Source of the DNA: Entrophospora sp. SA101
Lineage: Eukaryota; Glomeromycota; Glomeromycetes; Entrophosporales; Entrophosporaceae
Assembly (NCBI GenBank): GCA_958430865.1
Contig: CAUDNR010001768.1
Location: 3,958 to 67,957, forward strand
Length of the DNA stretch: 64,000 bases
Reading direction: 5' to 3'
Position numbers and translations under genes: made by a program. Positions 20,589 to 30,870 of this stretch are shown one piece after another. Under the pieces are notes generated by a model. The model searched no databases. It was given only the letters and a program-made list of their open reading frames with translations, and was not told the DNA's origin. Every line of letters begins with the position of its first letter. The first letter of the stretch is position 1.

Positions 20589-21332
20589 TTAGATTCCAAC
20601 ATCTTCATCCCCAATATCACCTTTATTTTTGCCACTATCTACATGGCGTGCAATTTTATTTTCCATCTTTAAAATGACGGATCCACCTGTCCATTCAACT
20701 GATTTTTCATCAACTTTAGCGTAATCTTTTATACCATTTGTAATTTTTTCTATCACACCGCTGACATCAACCAATTTACTACTATTCACACTTCTACTGT
20801 GACTTATAACAATATTCAAGTCATAGCCTTCTTTTAAAAACTCGGTTGCTTTATCAATTGTGTCTGATAGAACTTCCTCTCTAACTTTCCAACTAACCTT
20901 TAATTCTTTATAAACTTTATTGTTGTTGTTGCCATTACTTAAATTTTGATTTTCGTTAAAATATTTCTTATTGAATGATTTTTTATCAATCAATTTACAA
21001 ATTGGTGAATAAGACGATGATGTTGATGACTTATTGTAGTTATTATTATTAACGTCTGATAATTTATTATTGGTATTGTTTATGTTGTTGCTAACTTCAA
21101 TCAAATAATATTTAGATCTATCAAAAGATGATAAAATTGATTTTAATGATTTATCACCAACAAATTTACCAAATTCATCAATATATTTTATTGATTCTGA
21201 TGAAATTTCATCATCAATTCTTGGTATTTTTATTCTTCCTCTTAATAACGAATTTGTTTTAAATTGATGATAAAATGTTTTTATTAAAACATTTTTACTA
21301 TTAGGACATTTTTGCTTTAAATTTACTATCAT
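20589..21332 (-). CDS. Mitochondrial translation initiation factor IF-3 homologue, left copy
   Basis: Single-exon frame of 247 residues from the ATG at 21332 (a GTG lies in frame just before). After a basic N-terminus that could be a mitochondrial presequence come the IF-3 N-domain signature IKYIDEFGKFVGDKSLKSIL and KLIDKKSFNKK, an Asn-rich linker, and the C-domain block ELKVSWKVREEVLSDTIDKA with EFLKEGYDLNIVI. IF-3 binds the small ribosomal subunit and checks start-codon pairing; organellar forms act in mitochondria. The internal Asn/Ser insertion near residues 82-135 is longer than in bacterial IF-3 and fits the low-complexity habit of this genome. Assigned by motif order; moderate sequence divergence. 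Confidence 0.8.
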   Translation of the reverse strand: MIVNLKQKCPNSKNVLIKTFYHQFKTNSLLRGRIKIPRIDDEISSESIKYIDEFGKFVGDKSLKSILSSFDRSKYYLIEVSNNINNTNNKLSDVNNNNYNKSSTSSSYSPICKLIDKKSFNKKYFNENQNLSNGNNNNKVYKELKVSWKVREEVLSDTIDKATEFLKEGYDLNIVISHSRSVNSSKLVDVSGVIEKITNGIKDYAKVDEKSVEWTGGSVILKMENKIARHVDSGKNKGDIGDEDVGI

Positions 21333-21904
21333 CACTCACTAGTTATGTATATAATAAGTAAGTGTTAATTTTATTAATTGCAACGGCGTGACGAATATAT
21401 TAACTGCGGTTAAGGATTTTCCTCAACAAACATTTCACACCAACACTTCCTAAAGTACTTACTATATAGATACAACAAACAAGCTAAATCGAGAGATGTA
21501 GAAATAGAAATTAGCTTTTAACAAGCCAATAAACTCAAAGCTGTATTAGAATTAATTAAATGTTTCAAGGTTAACAAATGTTAATAACGATTTTATTTAT
21601 TAGTTAAATTATAATTTACCAGATCATTTATACTGCTAAACTCTTTCAAGATGGAGAGGATTATTGGGTGACTTTATAAAGCAATTCAAAAAGACAACTA
21701 AAAATTAAATTATATAATCAAACGAAAACACATGGTGCAATATTTGTTAACAAAGGAGAGAAAAGAGCTAGTTTTTTTCCTTTGAAAATATTTAATATAC
21801 AACAAAATAGCAACAACGCAACTAAGAATATCAATAAAGTTGTTGTAATTGTATTTGGAAAATTAACAAGTGGAAAACATTATATAATGAATGGCCAATT
21901 ATTT

Positions 21905-22115
21905 CGTTAAATTTCCCTGACTAGAAGAGACTCCCATTGGATCTTTTCGTTATTGAATGTGCTGAAGAAGTGTTATCCAGTATATATTGATGGTTTGTGT
22001 AGGTGCGGGTTCTCGAGAAGGCGGTAAAGATGGATGAGCAATCTTGATGCATCAGCAATAGCAATGGCAGTTTCTGAATAAGGGTCAAGGCTTTATAAAT
22101 TCTCATTAAAAAGCT
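21905..22115 (-). repeat. Diverged copy of the 14955-15195 repeat, opposite orientation
   Basis: The minus strand carries the same succession as 14955-15195 (+): a block encoding TAIAIADASRL, then a run around CACCTACACAAACCATCA, then GAGTCTCT and AGGGAAAT. Stops and shifts break both copies. They appear to be remnants of one mobile-element gene. This copy lies 73 bp beyond the stop of the SAM carrier gene. Confidence 0.55.
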
Positions 22116-22188
22116 TTCTTTTCAATTTCACATCATTTATATAAAACCAAATTTTATCTCTTTTTATTTTATTTTTTTATTATTATAA

Positions 22189-23695
22189 TTATTCCAAAAT
22201 ATTATTTTCGCATAATATTTTCTTTGTTTTTTCGTAAGCTCCTAAAAATATACATCCACCAATTGATATCCACAAAACACGAGGACCAATACCAGAGAAC
22301 AATTTTCTTGCGCCTTCTTCTTTTATGATTCGATTGAATGTATCAACAACTCCTCCAGAGTAATTATGAACAATTTGATTCTATCAATCAATCAATAATT
22401 AATTAATGATAAATATTATTGATAATAATAAGTGGAAGAAGGAATTATGAATTTAATTACTTTTGCCGATAACATCACACGAGTCTTTACTACATCCAGA
22501 GGCGTAGTAAGTCCGGCTGCTACACCTCCAGCTATTGATCCACAAATAGAAGCTTCCCAAGGTTCAATTTTTGATCGGTTTGTAATTTGTGCAGTAAAAA
22601 CTTTTAAATATTCATATAGTGGGAATTGTATGCAGGTGAATGGTATCTAGAAAATAAATAAATATAGAAATGAGAATGTGAGGGAAAATAGAGGAATTAA
22701 CAATTTATAGAAAATATAAATCTCTTCAATCAAATAATCAAATGATAAAATAAAATTGTATATATATATAAGTATAGTTGTAGCCTTTTACTTAATCCAT
22801 ACATCGTCTATACACATATTTTCAATATCATTGATTCTGCAATTAATCATTTTTATTATTGCTATATCTTATTATTAATATTCTCTAATTTGATTAGTGT
22901 GTATATATATATATATAGCATATAATACTAACTTCTCTAAACACAGTGCTCAAGTATCCGCGATAAAATCCTTGGATTCCTTCTTGTTGAAATATAGATC
23001 TCAAAGCAAATAGTGTTGAATGATATTGTTTAGTTTGCATTCTTTGTTTAATGACTTCTGTTGGAACTCGGACAATGCATGCAGACTTTTTATTTTATCA
23101 TATCATTATCATTATGTTATTATAAGAGGTCATTAATCAGAAGAATTAATATTGTAATTGTTATTATTGTTATTATTAATATACTTGCAATTTCACCACC
23201 TGACGCAGCAACCATATGAATTAATGGTAAATATTTTAATTTATAATCATTATGAGATTTATTAGAATTTCCTTCCATATTTATTAAACCTTTTTTTAAA
23301 AATTCATATGTGACAAAAAACGCTGATGCTATAATCAATAAAAGATTTATTTATAAAAATATAAAAATATTGGATTAAAACTTAAAATTTTGTCATTATA
23401 ATAATAATAATCATACCTCCAGGAGCACTACCAATTATTACACTAGTTATTCCTGAATATATTCCACGAAAACTGCCTGCTTTGTATAATCCCAATTTTG
23501 ATTGTAATCTTGTTTTAATCGTGTCTAATGGATATAATATTGTGTCAACCGCTGTTCCTGCTATACCACCAGCCTTATATTATATATATTGAAAAGTTTT
23601 ATTTATTTAAGTCATTTTCTGATAAAAAATAACAATCGATAATTTGTTACCACTAGAGCTTGCTTCATGTTTATTGTATATTCTCTTTTTTCCAT
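22189..23695 (-). CDS. Mitochondrial S-adenosylmethionine carrier (SLC25A26/Pet8-like), left copy
   Basis: Exons 23695-23651, 23573-23417, 23328-23189, 23085-22933, 22646-22461 and 22380-22189 give 290 residues. It has three mitochondrial carrier repeats with [16 protein letters not shown] and PLDVVKTR and their following glycine motifs. The overall order ([51 protein letters not shown]) matches yeast Pet8 and human SLC25A26, which exchange cytosolic SAM for S-adenosylhomocysteine across the inner membrane. To keep GEI-SAC in register the third intron must begin with GC (GCAAGT) rather than GT. Length fits the family (about 270-290). Another SLC25 subfamily is possible but less likely. Confidence 0.88.
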
Positions 23696-24768
23696 ATTTT
23701 AATTTTTCTGTCCACAAAAAAATTTTTTAATAATCCAGTAATCACATGTAATGTATTTAATTACATGCAATTAATTTATATATCAGTTATAGCTTAATTA
23801 AGTTCATACATTTTTATCATCCATACTTTTTTAAGTAAAAAACCATACAAAATTTTATTTTATAAAATAAAAAAATGCTTACTTTCAACAGAGAACTTTT
23901 TTGCAGGTTGTTGATTGGGCATGGACTTGGCTTCTTGTTTCATTATAAAATATGCAAAAACCAACCCTATGATATAAATCAAAACAAAAATAAAAACAAA
24001 CAGACCGGGTTGAATCCGGATTTTTTATTTAGTGAAATGGCAATTGGCATCTGTGAATAACTTGAAGGAAGAAAGGGAATCGTTGTTTTTACTCTTTTCT
24101 TCTAGGATTTGTTTTTCGTCGGTAAAAGCTTTTGCATCGGAGGCAATTCAGTAATAGATCAATTAAAGAAAATAATAAAGAAACGGAGAAAGATGTGACA
24201 TAGAAGAAGAAATATTATGACATTATTGGTAGTAATAATAATGTAGCATCAATGGCTTTGGAGTAAGATCTAGAGCAATACATATAGAGGTAACAGATAA
24301 ATTCAAAATTTTTATAATAGCTAAACAAGGTTTTTACTAAAATGAATAAGCAAATTTTATAACATGACCTCAAAAATTTACCCATGAATAAACAACACAA
24401 CTAAAAGTGATTTATATGAAATCTTTGATAATCATTTCAATAATGACCAAAATCTTCATATAATACCCTTTTTCATCTCCTAATAGTTTGAGAATATTAA
24501 AACTTTTGATTCGGAAATATGATAGATGGTACATGATGTGTTAAAATATTACATTTTTCCTTAACTAAATCACTAAAAATATCGATATCAATAGGGAATG
24601 TACACATAGGGATATATCATTAATAGTTTCAATCAGTTCATTTGTATGACAATACTTGACATATTGTATGCACAATTGACGTTTTTTTGAATATTGACAT
24701 CTATTTTTTAACGCGCGTTTTTGAAAATTCGAGATCGGCAATTCAAAATCTTTTTTTTTTGATAAAAA
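23696..24768. other. Intergenic between divergent genes; no supported gene
   Basis: Holds the promoters of the SAM carrier (minus) and OXA1 (plus). ORFs of about 60-70 codons on both strands show no domain. The basic ORF on the minus strand at 24565-24780 overlaps the proposed first OXA1 exon and is probably chance. Confidence 0.45.
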
Positions 24769-26508
24769 ATGTTTCGTCAAGTTAAAAAAAAGTATGTAAA
24801 AAATTATTAATTATTCATCAAAGTTTATTACTTATTTATTTATTTAATTAATTAAATAAGCATAATAAGATTAAACAACAACAACATCAACAACACTAAC
24901 AGTACTTTCACCAATTTTTTTAACAAGGTTTTAAAACTTTTGGTTTGGTTTAATGAGTTTTTTATTATTAATTTTTGATTTTAACAATGACATGTTTTCT
25001 TTATAATTATAATTTTATCAGAAAAACAAATTGTTACTGGATATAATAGTATACAGATGCCGAGGATTTTCTACTTTTAGAACCAATAACAATGTCAACA
25101 ATAATATCAACATCATTACTAATACTGCTGCTATTGCTTCCACAATTAACAACAACATTTGTAACAATAACTATAGTAGCATTATAAGGAATGAATTCTT
25201 TACAAAAAAACGATCAATTAAATCAATTAAAATAATAAAATCATTTCGTTTTTATTCTACAACAAATTCATCTTTACAATCTAATAATAATCAAAATATT
25301 GCAAATAATATTAATGACAATTCAAATCCCAATTCTGATTTATACGAGGCTTTCGAACCATTAACTGATAATATCGATTTATCATCATCATCTACTGTTG
25401 CAGGAGATAATATATCAGTATTAACTGAAACAGCTATGAAAATTGGCGATCTGAAAGCATTGGGATTGGTGAATTCTACACCAGTAGGATTTATTGAAGG
25501 ATTACTAGAAACATTACATGTTACATCAGGTTTATCATGGTTTTCAACAATAGTAGCAGCAACATTTTTATTACGTATGGCATTTTTACCTTTTTTAATC
25601 AGTTCACAACGTCATGTTGCAAAATTTCAGAAAATTCAACCGGAATTCAACGCACTGAATGACCAATTAAAAATTGCTAAAGAATCAAATAATCCAGCAA
25701 GATCATTAGAATTAAAGATGGAAATTATTGATTTGTATAAAAAACATAATGTTAGTCCATTTAAAGGCCTACTAACTGCACTTGTTCAAGCACCAACGCT
25801 ACTTTGTTTTTTTTTGGCTTTAAGAAATATTTCCAAAGCTGACGTACCAGATCTTAAAACTGGCGGTATCTTATGGTTTCAAGATTTATCTTCACCTGAT
25901 CCTTATTACGTTTTGCCTGTCCTTGCTACTGCAAGTTTCTTTGTAATGATGGAGGTAATAATAATATGTGTATATTGAAAATAATAATAATTAATGTAAA
26001 GAAAACTAATATTTATTTAATTTACTAAAAAAGATTGGATTGAGGACAGCACCTGCTAGTTCTCCAAATTTAAAATATGCCAATTTTTTCCGTGCATTGA
26101 CTTTAGTTTCACTTCCAATTGGAATTACATTGCCTTCAGTAAGATTGTTATTAGTTGATTGAATATTACTATTATTAAATTATTATTATATTAATTAATT
26201 GACTGATTGATTAAATATTAACTATCATTAATTATCAATTAATTAACCACTCATCATCAATATCGTGGAAAAATAAAAAGGCAATAATAGTACATCTTAT
26301 CAGCTCAACAGTAATTGGTACAATACAAACAATAATATTAAACAATGAAGATTTTCGACGTAGTGTTGATTTACCAGTACTTGAAAAACAACCAAAAGAT
26401 CTCTTTGATGCTAAAAGCATTGCCACTTCTTATAATCCACAGAAAAAAAATCTAAAGGGTCGGAAAGTTTATCCTAATAATAACAGTGATTCAAAGTTGG
26501 AAAAATAA
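24769..26508 (+). CDS. OXA1: Mitochondrial inner-membrane insertase OXA1, left copy
   Basis: Exons 24769-24795, 25022-25954, 26034-26138 and 26281-26508 give 430 residues. The large exon has no in-frame ATG upstream of the first conserved block. A 27-nt exon (ATG at 24769, donor GTAAAA) joins in phase to the acceptor at 25021 and yields a basic start, MFRQVKKKYK, a plausible mitochondrial presequence. The YidC/Oxa1 core begins near residue 160 with SWFSTIVAATFLLRMAFLP, followed by QRHVAKFQKIQPE, an amphipathic matrix segment and further membrane segments. The last exon gives the matrix tail, which in family members binds the mitoribosome. OXA1 inserts mitochondrially encoded and some imported proteins into the inner membrane. 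Exon 1 is inference. Confidence 0.88.
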
Positions 26509-27208
26509 TACGAATGAATAAATGAATGAATGCATGTACTATACGAATGAAATTACGGAATTGATGATGGATGAATGGATGGAAATTTTTTTTAAAAAAA
26601 TAAGGATAGAGTGTACGTAACACGAAGTTTACTATAATGGTGGATAATTTTTAATAAAATGAAATTTATTCTTTTAAAAGAATTCCCGTTTTTTATTGCT
26701 ATCGTGTCTTCTTTTAAACCAATCATTAATATATTCAGTCTCGCTGTGACTAAATTAACGAATGCGATTGTGACAAATGCAGTAAACATTATTTTTTGTT
26801 TGTCCGAGCGCAAATCAATAAAGATTTTCGTTTAAAAAGATAAAAGATAAAAAAGAATATAAATTTTTGAATGCGAATCGATGGTATTATTTTATGATAA
26901 TAATAGAGATGTGTATAAGAAAGAAAAGTTATTTCAAATTTATATCAGTTATTAATTTCTACATTTCGTCCTTTGAACTTAATTTCACTATTATAAGAAT
27001 TTTTGATTGATTCATTCAACCATTCAGTTGTATTCTTCAGTTCATCTTCATCTTCATTAATTCCGTAGTCTCTCACTAGCGGAAAATTTATCATATCACA
27101 AACTCGTATCATCTTAATTCACGTATCTCATAATTACATTATTGCTAGAATTTACAACTGACTTATTTAATCGTTCAGCATTTCTTTCAGTTCCTCTCCA
27201 TCAGTGAT
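26509..27208. other. Intergenic; AT-rich with a diverged repeat fragment
   Basis: No gene. The stretch 26940-27200 resembles, on the minus strand, parts of 27900-28200 (blocks such as AAATTAAGTT and TGATAAAT in the same order), so the two look like fragments of one decayed unit now separated by the GGACCG-rich element. Confidence 0.35.
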
Positions 27209-27842
27209 GTTAACTATCCGGACCGTTGGGTTGGTCCGAAGCCAAACTTAGGATTTCTATCCGAATAAAACAAATCTCGAATAAAACAAATGACGCGAAT
27301 AAAACGAATAAATGAATAAAACGAATAAATCACGTAATTCGAATAAACCAGATAAAAAATAAATCAAGTAATTCGAATAAAACAAATAATTCAAATGATT
27401 TGAAAAAAAAAAAAACAAAACAAATAATAACTCAAGTAATTCGAATAACGAATAAATCAAGCAACTCGAACAAAACAAATTATTCGAATAAAACATATAA
27501 AACAAATAACAAAACGAATATTTCGAAAAATTTGTATAGAAGGAATGAGGATTCATAGAGACAGTGAATGAATTTTGATTTATATAAAACTATATTTTTT
27601 TTTTTTTGAATATACCGTAAAGTTTTAAAAGATAGAGCGCTATCTTCTGAGACTTTAAGGTATTAATAATTTGGAATTGAGTAATCTTTTTAGCAAATTG
27701 AAATAAATGCTTTTATGAAAAAAAAATTCAACGGTCTAAACGGTCTTTAATACCTAAGACCAGACACGGTCCCGACCGTGGTCCATTCAGTCTGGACCGG
27801 CCCTATTAGACTGACGGTTTTGGACCGGACCAGACCGTTAAC
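27209..27842. mobile_element. GGTCCG/CGGACC-ended repeat element (634 bp), left copy
   Basis: Both ends start with GTTAAC and carry dense GGTC/GACC motifs: CCGGACCGTTGGGTTGGTCC near 27217-27236 and, on the complementary strand at the other end, GGTCTGGTCCGGTCC near 27821-27835. Several further GACCGT/ACGGTC palindromic steps lie at 27730-27800. The GC content here stands out in AT-rich DNA. The middle is a degenerate CGAATAAAAC array. No coding sequence is seen. Exact ends and target duplication are uncertain. Confidence 0.45.
27261..27530 (+). repeat. Degenerate CGAATAAAAC tandem-like array, left copy
   Basis: Units of the type CGAATAAAAC or TTCGAATAA recur irregularly about every 10-20 bp. 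Translation of either strand gives only repetitive Phe/Leu/Tyr-rich or Asn/Lys-rich peptides, so it is not coding. Confidence 0.7.
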
Positions 27843-27944
27843 AACCATACTCTCCTTTTATTCTACATTCCCCAAAAGTCTGTAATGCCATGGATGCACA
27901 TCATGTTCTATTTTTAAACTTAATTACGTTATTATTAGAGTTTT

Positions 27945-28613
27945 CAATTTGTTCGTTCAATGGTTCGGCCATATTCTTCATTCTTTAGATTCGTTTCGAT
28001 TATTACATGTTCTCTCATACTCAATAAACATTTATCATGCCACAATCTCAAACCGTTTTTTAATTCCTGTATCCCATATTTTAGCTCCCGTATTTCATCT
28101 TTGGTCATTTTCAATCGATCCATTCAGTCGCTCTGTTCACCTTCAATTATTATACTCCCATCAGAATTGTTCACACCACCGATCTCCCTCATTTTCTAAA
28201 ATTTCAATTTCAAAACTATTCTTCGTTCCTGAATTGATCAACTCTTCTTACTTGGGTCCCTTTTTTTTTAGGAAAAAAAGGAAAGAAAAAAGAAAAACTA
28301 AAAACAATTAATAAATAATTTCAATAACATAATGCAATACGAATATGAATGTGAATGTGATACTATATTCATACATATGCTCTACTCAATAATGCCTTCG
28401 ATATATTTTGTGACAATAGTGCTTCATATTTTTCAAATTAAAGACTCCAAGATTTACACATGTTCTTTTCCTCAAGTTCTTTACAGCGATTCTTAATGCT
28501 GTTAACCCTCTATCGGAATTTTCTTTTTGTTCTTCTTCGTTGGCTACTTCAATATCTGATTGTAGCCAAGAGTATTTTTGTCTAACTTCTCAGAATATTA
28601 GTTTGAAGGTGAT
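27945..28613 (-). pseudogene. Decayed gene encoding a charged coiled-coil, left copy
   Basis: Minus-strand fragments keep protein-like composition. One near 28613-28413 reads SDIEVANEEEQKENSDRG and another near 28193-27945 reads MTKDEIRELKYGIQELKNGL. They are separated by stops, one of them TGA, and by shifts. The heptad-like Leu spacing suggests a coiled coil. No known domain. It may equally be a fragment of a mobile element. Confidence 0.25.
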
Positions 28614-28619
28614 CGTTAT

Positions 28620-29830
28620 CATCGTTTTGGTTCTTTTACACGATAGCCTAAATATCATATAAAAATCAAAATGTAGAGCAAAATTTATGTACAGGTAATT
28701 ATATAAGATTCTTTATCGTCATTGATATTAAATAATTATAAGAAACGCTAAAGGTGAAAAAGGCAACACGGTTATTGAAGATCTCTACTTCTCTCTACTT
28801 CTCTCACTATTTCTCTTTTTCTCTCGGAAAACTGCATGCATCTGGACAATTTGGAGACATCAAACAACTCGATATGCAACGTTTGATTATTGGATGGAAT
28901 TACTTTGCTCAAATATTTAAACCATTACAGTCATTCTCATATATTCCTCGCAACATAACTACACAAGACTAATATGACCTTAATACAACGATGCAATTAT
29001 TTCAGGGAGGCTGGCCTGGGGTTCATAGAAATTGCATTATTGTTATGGAGGTTGTTCGCAGGTAGTTTATTGGCTAATTTTAGAGAAACATTAGTTAAAT
29101 GGTCCAATTTACTTTTGCTTGTCAAAGTCTTCCGACTTGTTCAATTCACCTTCACCTGTGATAGAAAAAATTCCATAATTACGAGGAGTCAATTGCATGA
29201 TTGAGAGGGGGAGGTTATTAAATCTGACGCATGTGATCAATATCAGTCAGATTTATTCATTTTATTTTTTTGGGTTGGTTTTTAAAGAACTCTACAATTT
29301 GTAATTGGAAGCACATACAGCACACGTATAGCAACGACACACACACGTACAACGTAACGACGCGCACAAAAAAAGGAACAAATTTTTTTTTACTACCACT
29401 TGGATGACAAGGTGATGGACCATTATCCTATACATGCAAAGAGGTCATGTTCACCTTTCAATAGACTTGTATTATTAAGGGAATGAAAATTACCACTCGG
29501 CTAAATTTCTCATCTTTGCTTGTGTGGCTTTCCTAAAATTGATTCCTTAAGTTTATTATCAATTTATTAACTCTTTGCAAATTTAAGAATTATAATATCA
29601 AATGATCATCATGAATATTGTAATAAGCGATAAGACATGTTTTATTTATCTCATTCAACGATAACGAAAAACACATAATTGTTATAAATAAAAATAAAAA
29701 ATATTTGAGCTCAAAGCGGAGTGCAAAATCCTATTATAAAATCCAGGCAGTCCGATAAAAAATTTTGGGAATCAGCCATTTTCTGGTGTATAAATTTTAG
29801 ATTAAAATTTTTACTTAATACAATTTCTTC
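28620..29830. other. Intergenic, no gene supported
   Basis: Two adjoining plus-strand ORFs at 28754-28972 and 28974-29204 show no recognisable domain and no clear splice structure. A short ACACAC/ACGTAC-rich piece is at 29330-29370. Nothing else identified. Confidence 0.4.
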
Positions 29831-30028
29831 ATTTTATTCGTTTATTCTAAATTATTCGTTTATTCGTTTTATTCATTTTATTCGTTTTATTCGCTTTTAT
29901 TCGCTTTTATTCGTTTTATTCGCTTTGTTCGAATTATTCATTTTATTCGAATTATTCGTTTTATTCGAATTATTCGTTTTATTCGAATTATTTGTTTTTA
30001 TTCGAATTATTAGTTTTATTCGTTTTGG
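29831..30028 (-). repeat. Degenerate CGAATAAAAC array in opposite orientation, left copy
   Basis: Same unit type as 27261-27530 but on the other strand (GTTTTATTCG recurs about every 10-18 bp). The two arrays thus face each other across about 2.3 kb. Confidence 0.7.
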
Positions 30029-30870
30029 AAAATATTCACAACTTGGTGCAATAAATTCTTATCGTTAAGGGATTATAAAATTACAATAATTATATTTACA
30101 ATCTATATATTGCTACTGCTATGGTTGCCAGTACTATGACTTAAAAAATATCTGGTACCCAATATTTATTATTATTATCACTATATACAAGGACTATGAA
30201 GGAAAATAGATTGATAAAAAAAATTATTTTAATTAGATTGGATTAACAATGGGAATACGTATATTATTTTATTCAAACAAACTTGAATAGAAACCATACT
30301 ACTAGTATTTATTGTTATTTAAGAAAATTTTTTTGATCCGATATTTTTTGAAGATTTCCGTTAAAATTTTCCCAAACCGGGCATTCCCACGATATTTTTG
30401 ATCACACATTTCGCACCCTGGCCCAAAGCCATTAAAATATTCTTATTATGCTGTTAAAACATACTTGAGCAGGAAAAACATTCTCAATATCAAAAGTATC
30501 TGATGATGTTCCACTTGCGATTAATTATTTATCATTTTATTTTTTTTTCGTTTTCCCACAAAAAAAAAAATAAAATCAATAAATTAAAAAAAAAAAGAAA
30601 CAATTTTACATATATATACAATATACAAGAAAAATTAATAAATTATAATAATGATAATATGTATGTATATAAATAAATAGTAAAAACAGTGTGTGCACGT
30701 ATATATATAAATGTCTATGAAATTATTTCTAATTAATTAATACATATAAATATAAATAAAACGTATATATACCAATAATAGTAATCGATTCTAAATTAAA
30801 GAAGTTTTTTCTTTAATATAATTTAATTTATTTATCTATCGCTCGAATATTCGTCCAATAATCTATTTAA
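30029..30870. other. Intergenic, no gene seen
   Basis: AT-rich with A/T homopolymers and TATATA runs. Its right end is the presumed 3' UTR of the STE3-type receptor gene. Confidence 0.45.

Noticed and set aside
27257..27556. Phe/Tyr/Leu-rich ORF on the minus strand resembling a membrane protein
   Set aside because: It is a translation of the degenerate GTTTTATTCG array; the same applies to the 115-codon ORF at 29721-30068.
27949..28311. Two overlapping plus-strand ORFs (120 and 79 codons)
   Set aside because: They overlap a minus-strand decayed coiled-coil frame whose composition is more protein-like, and they have no domain.
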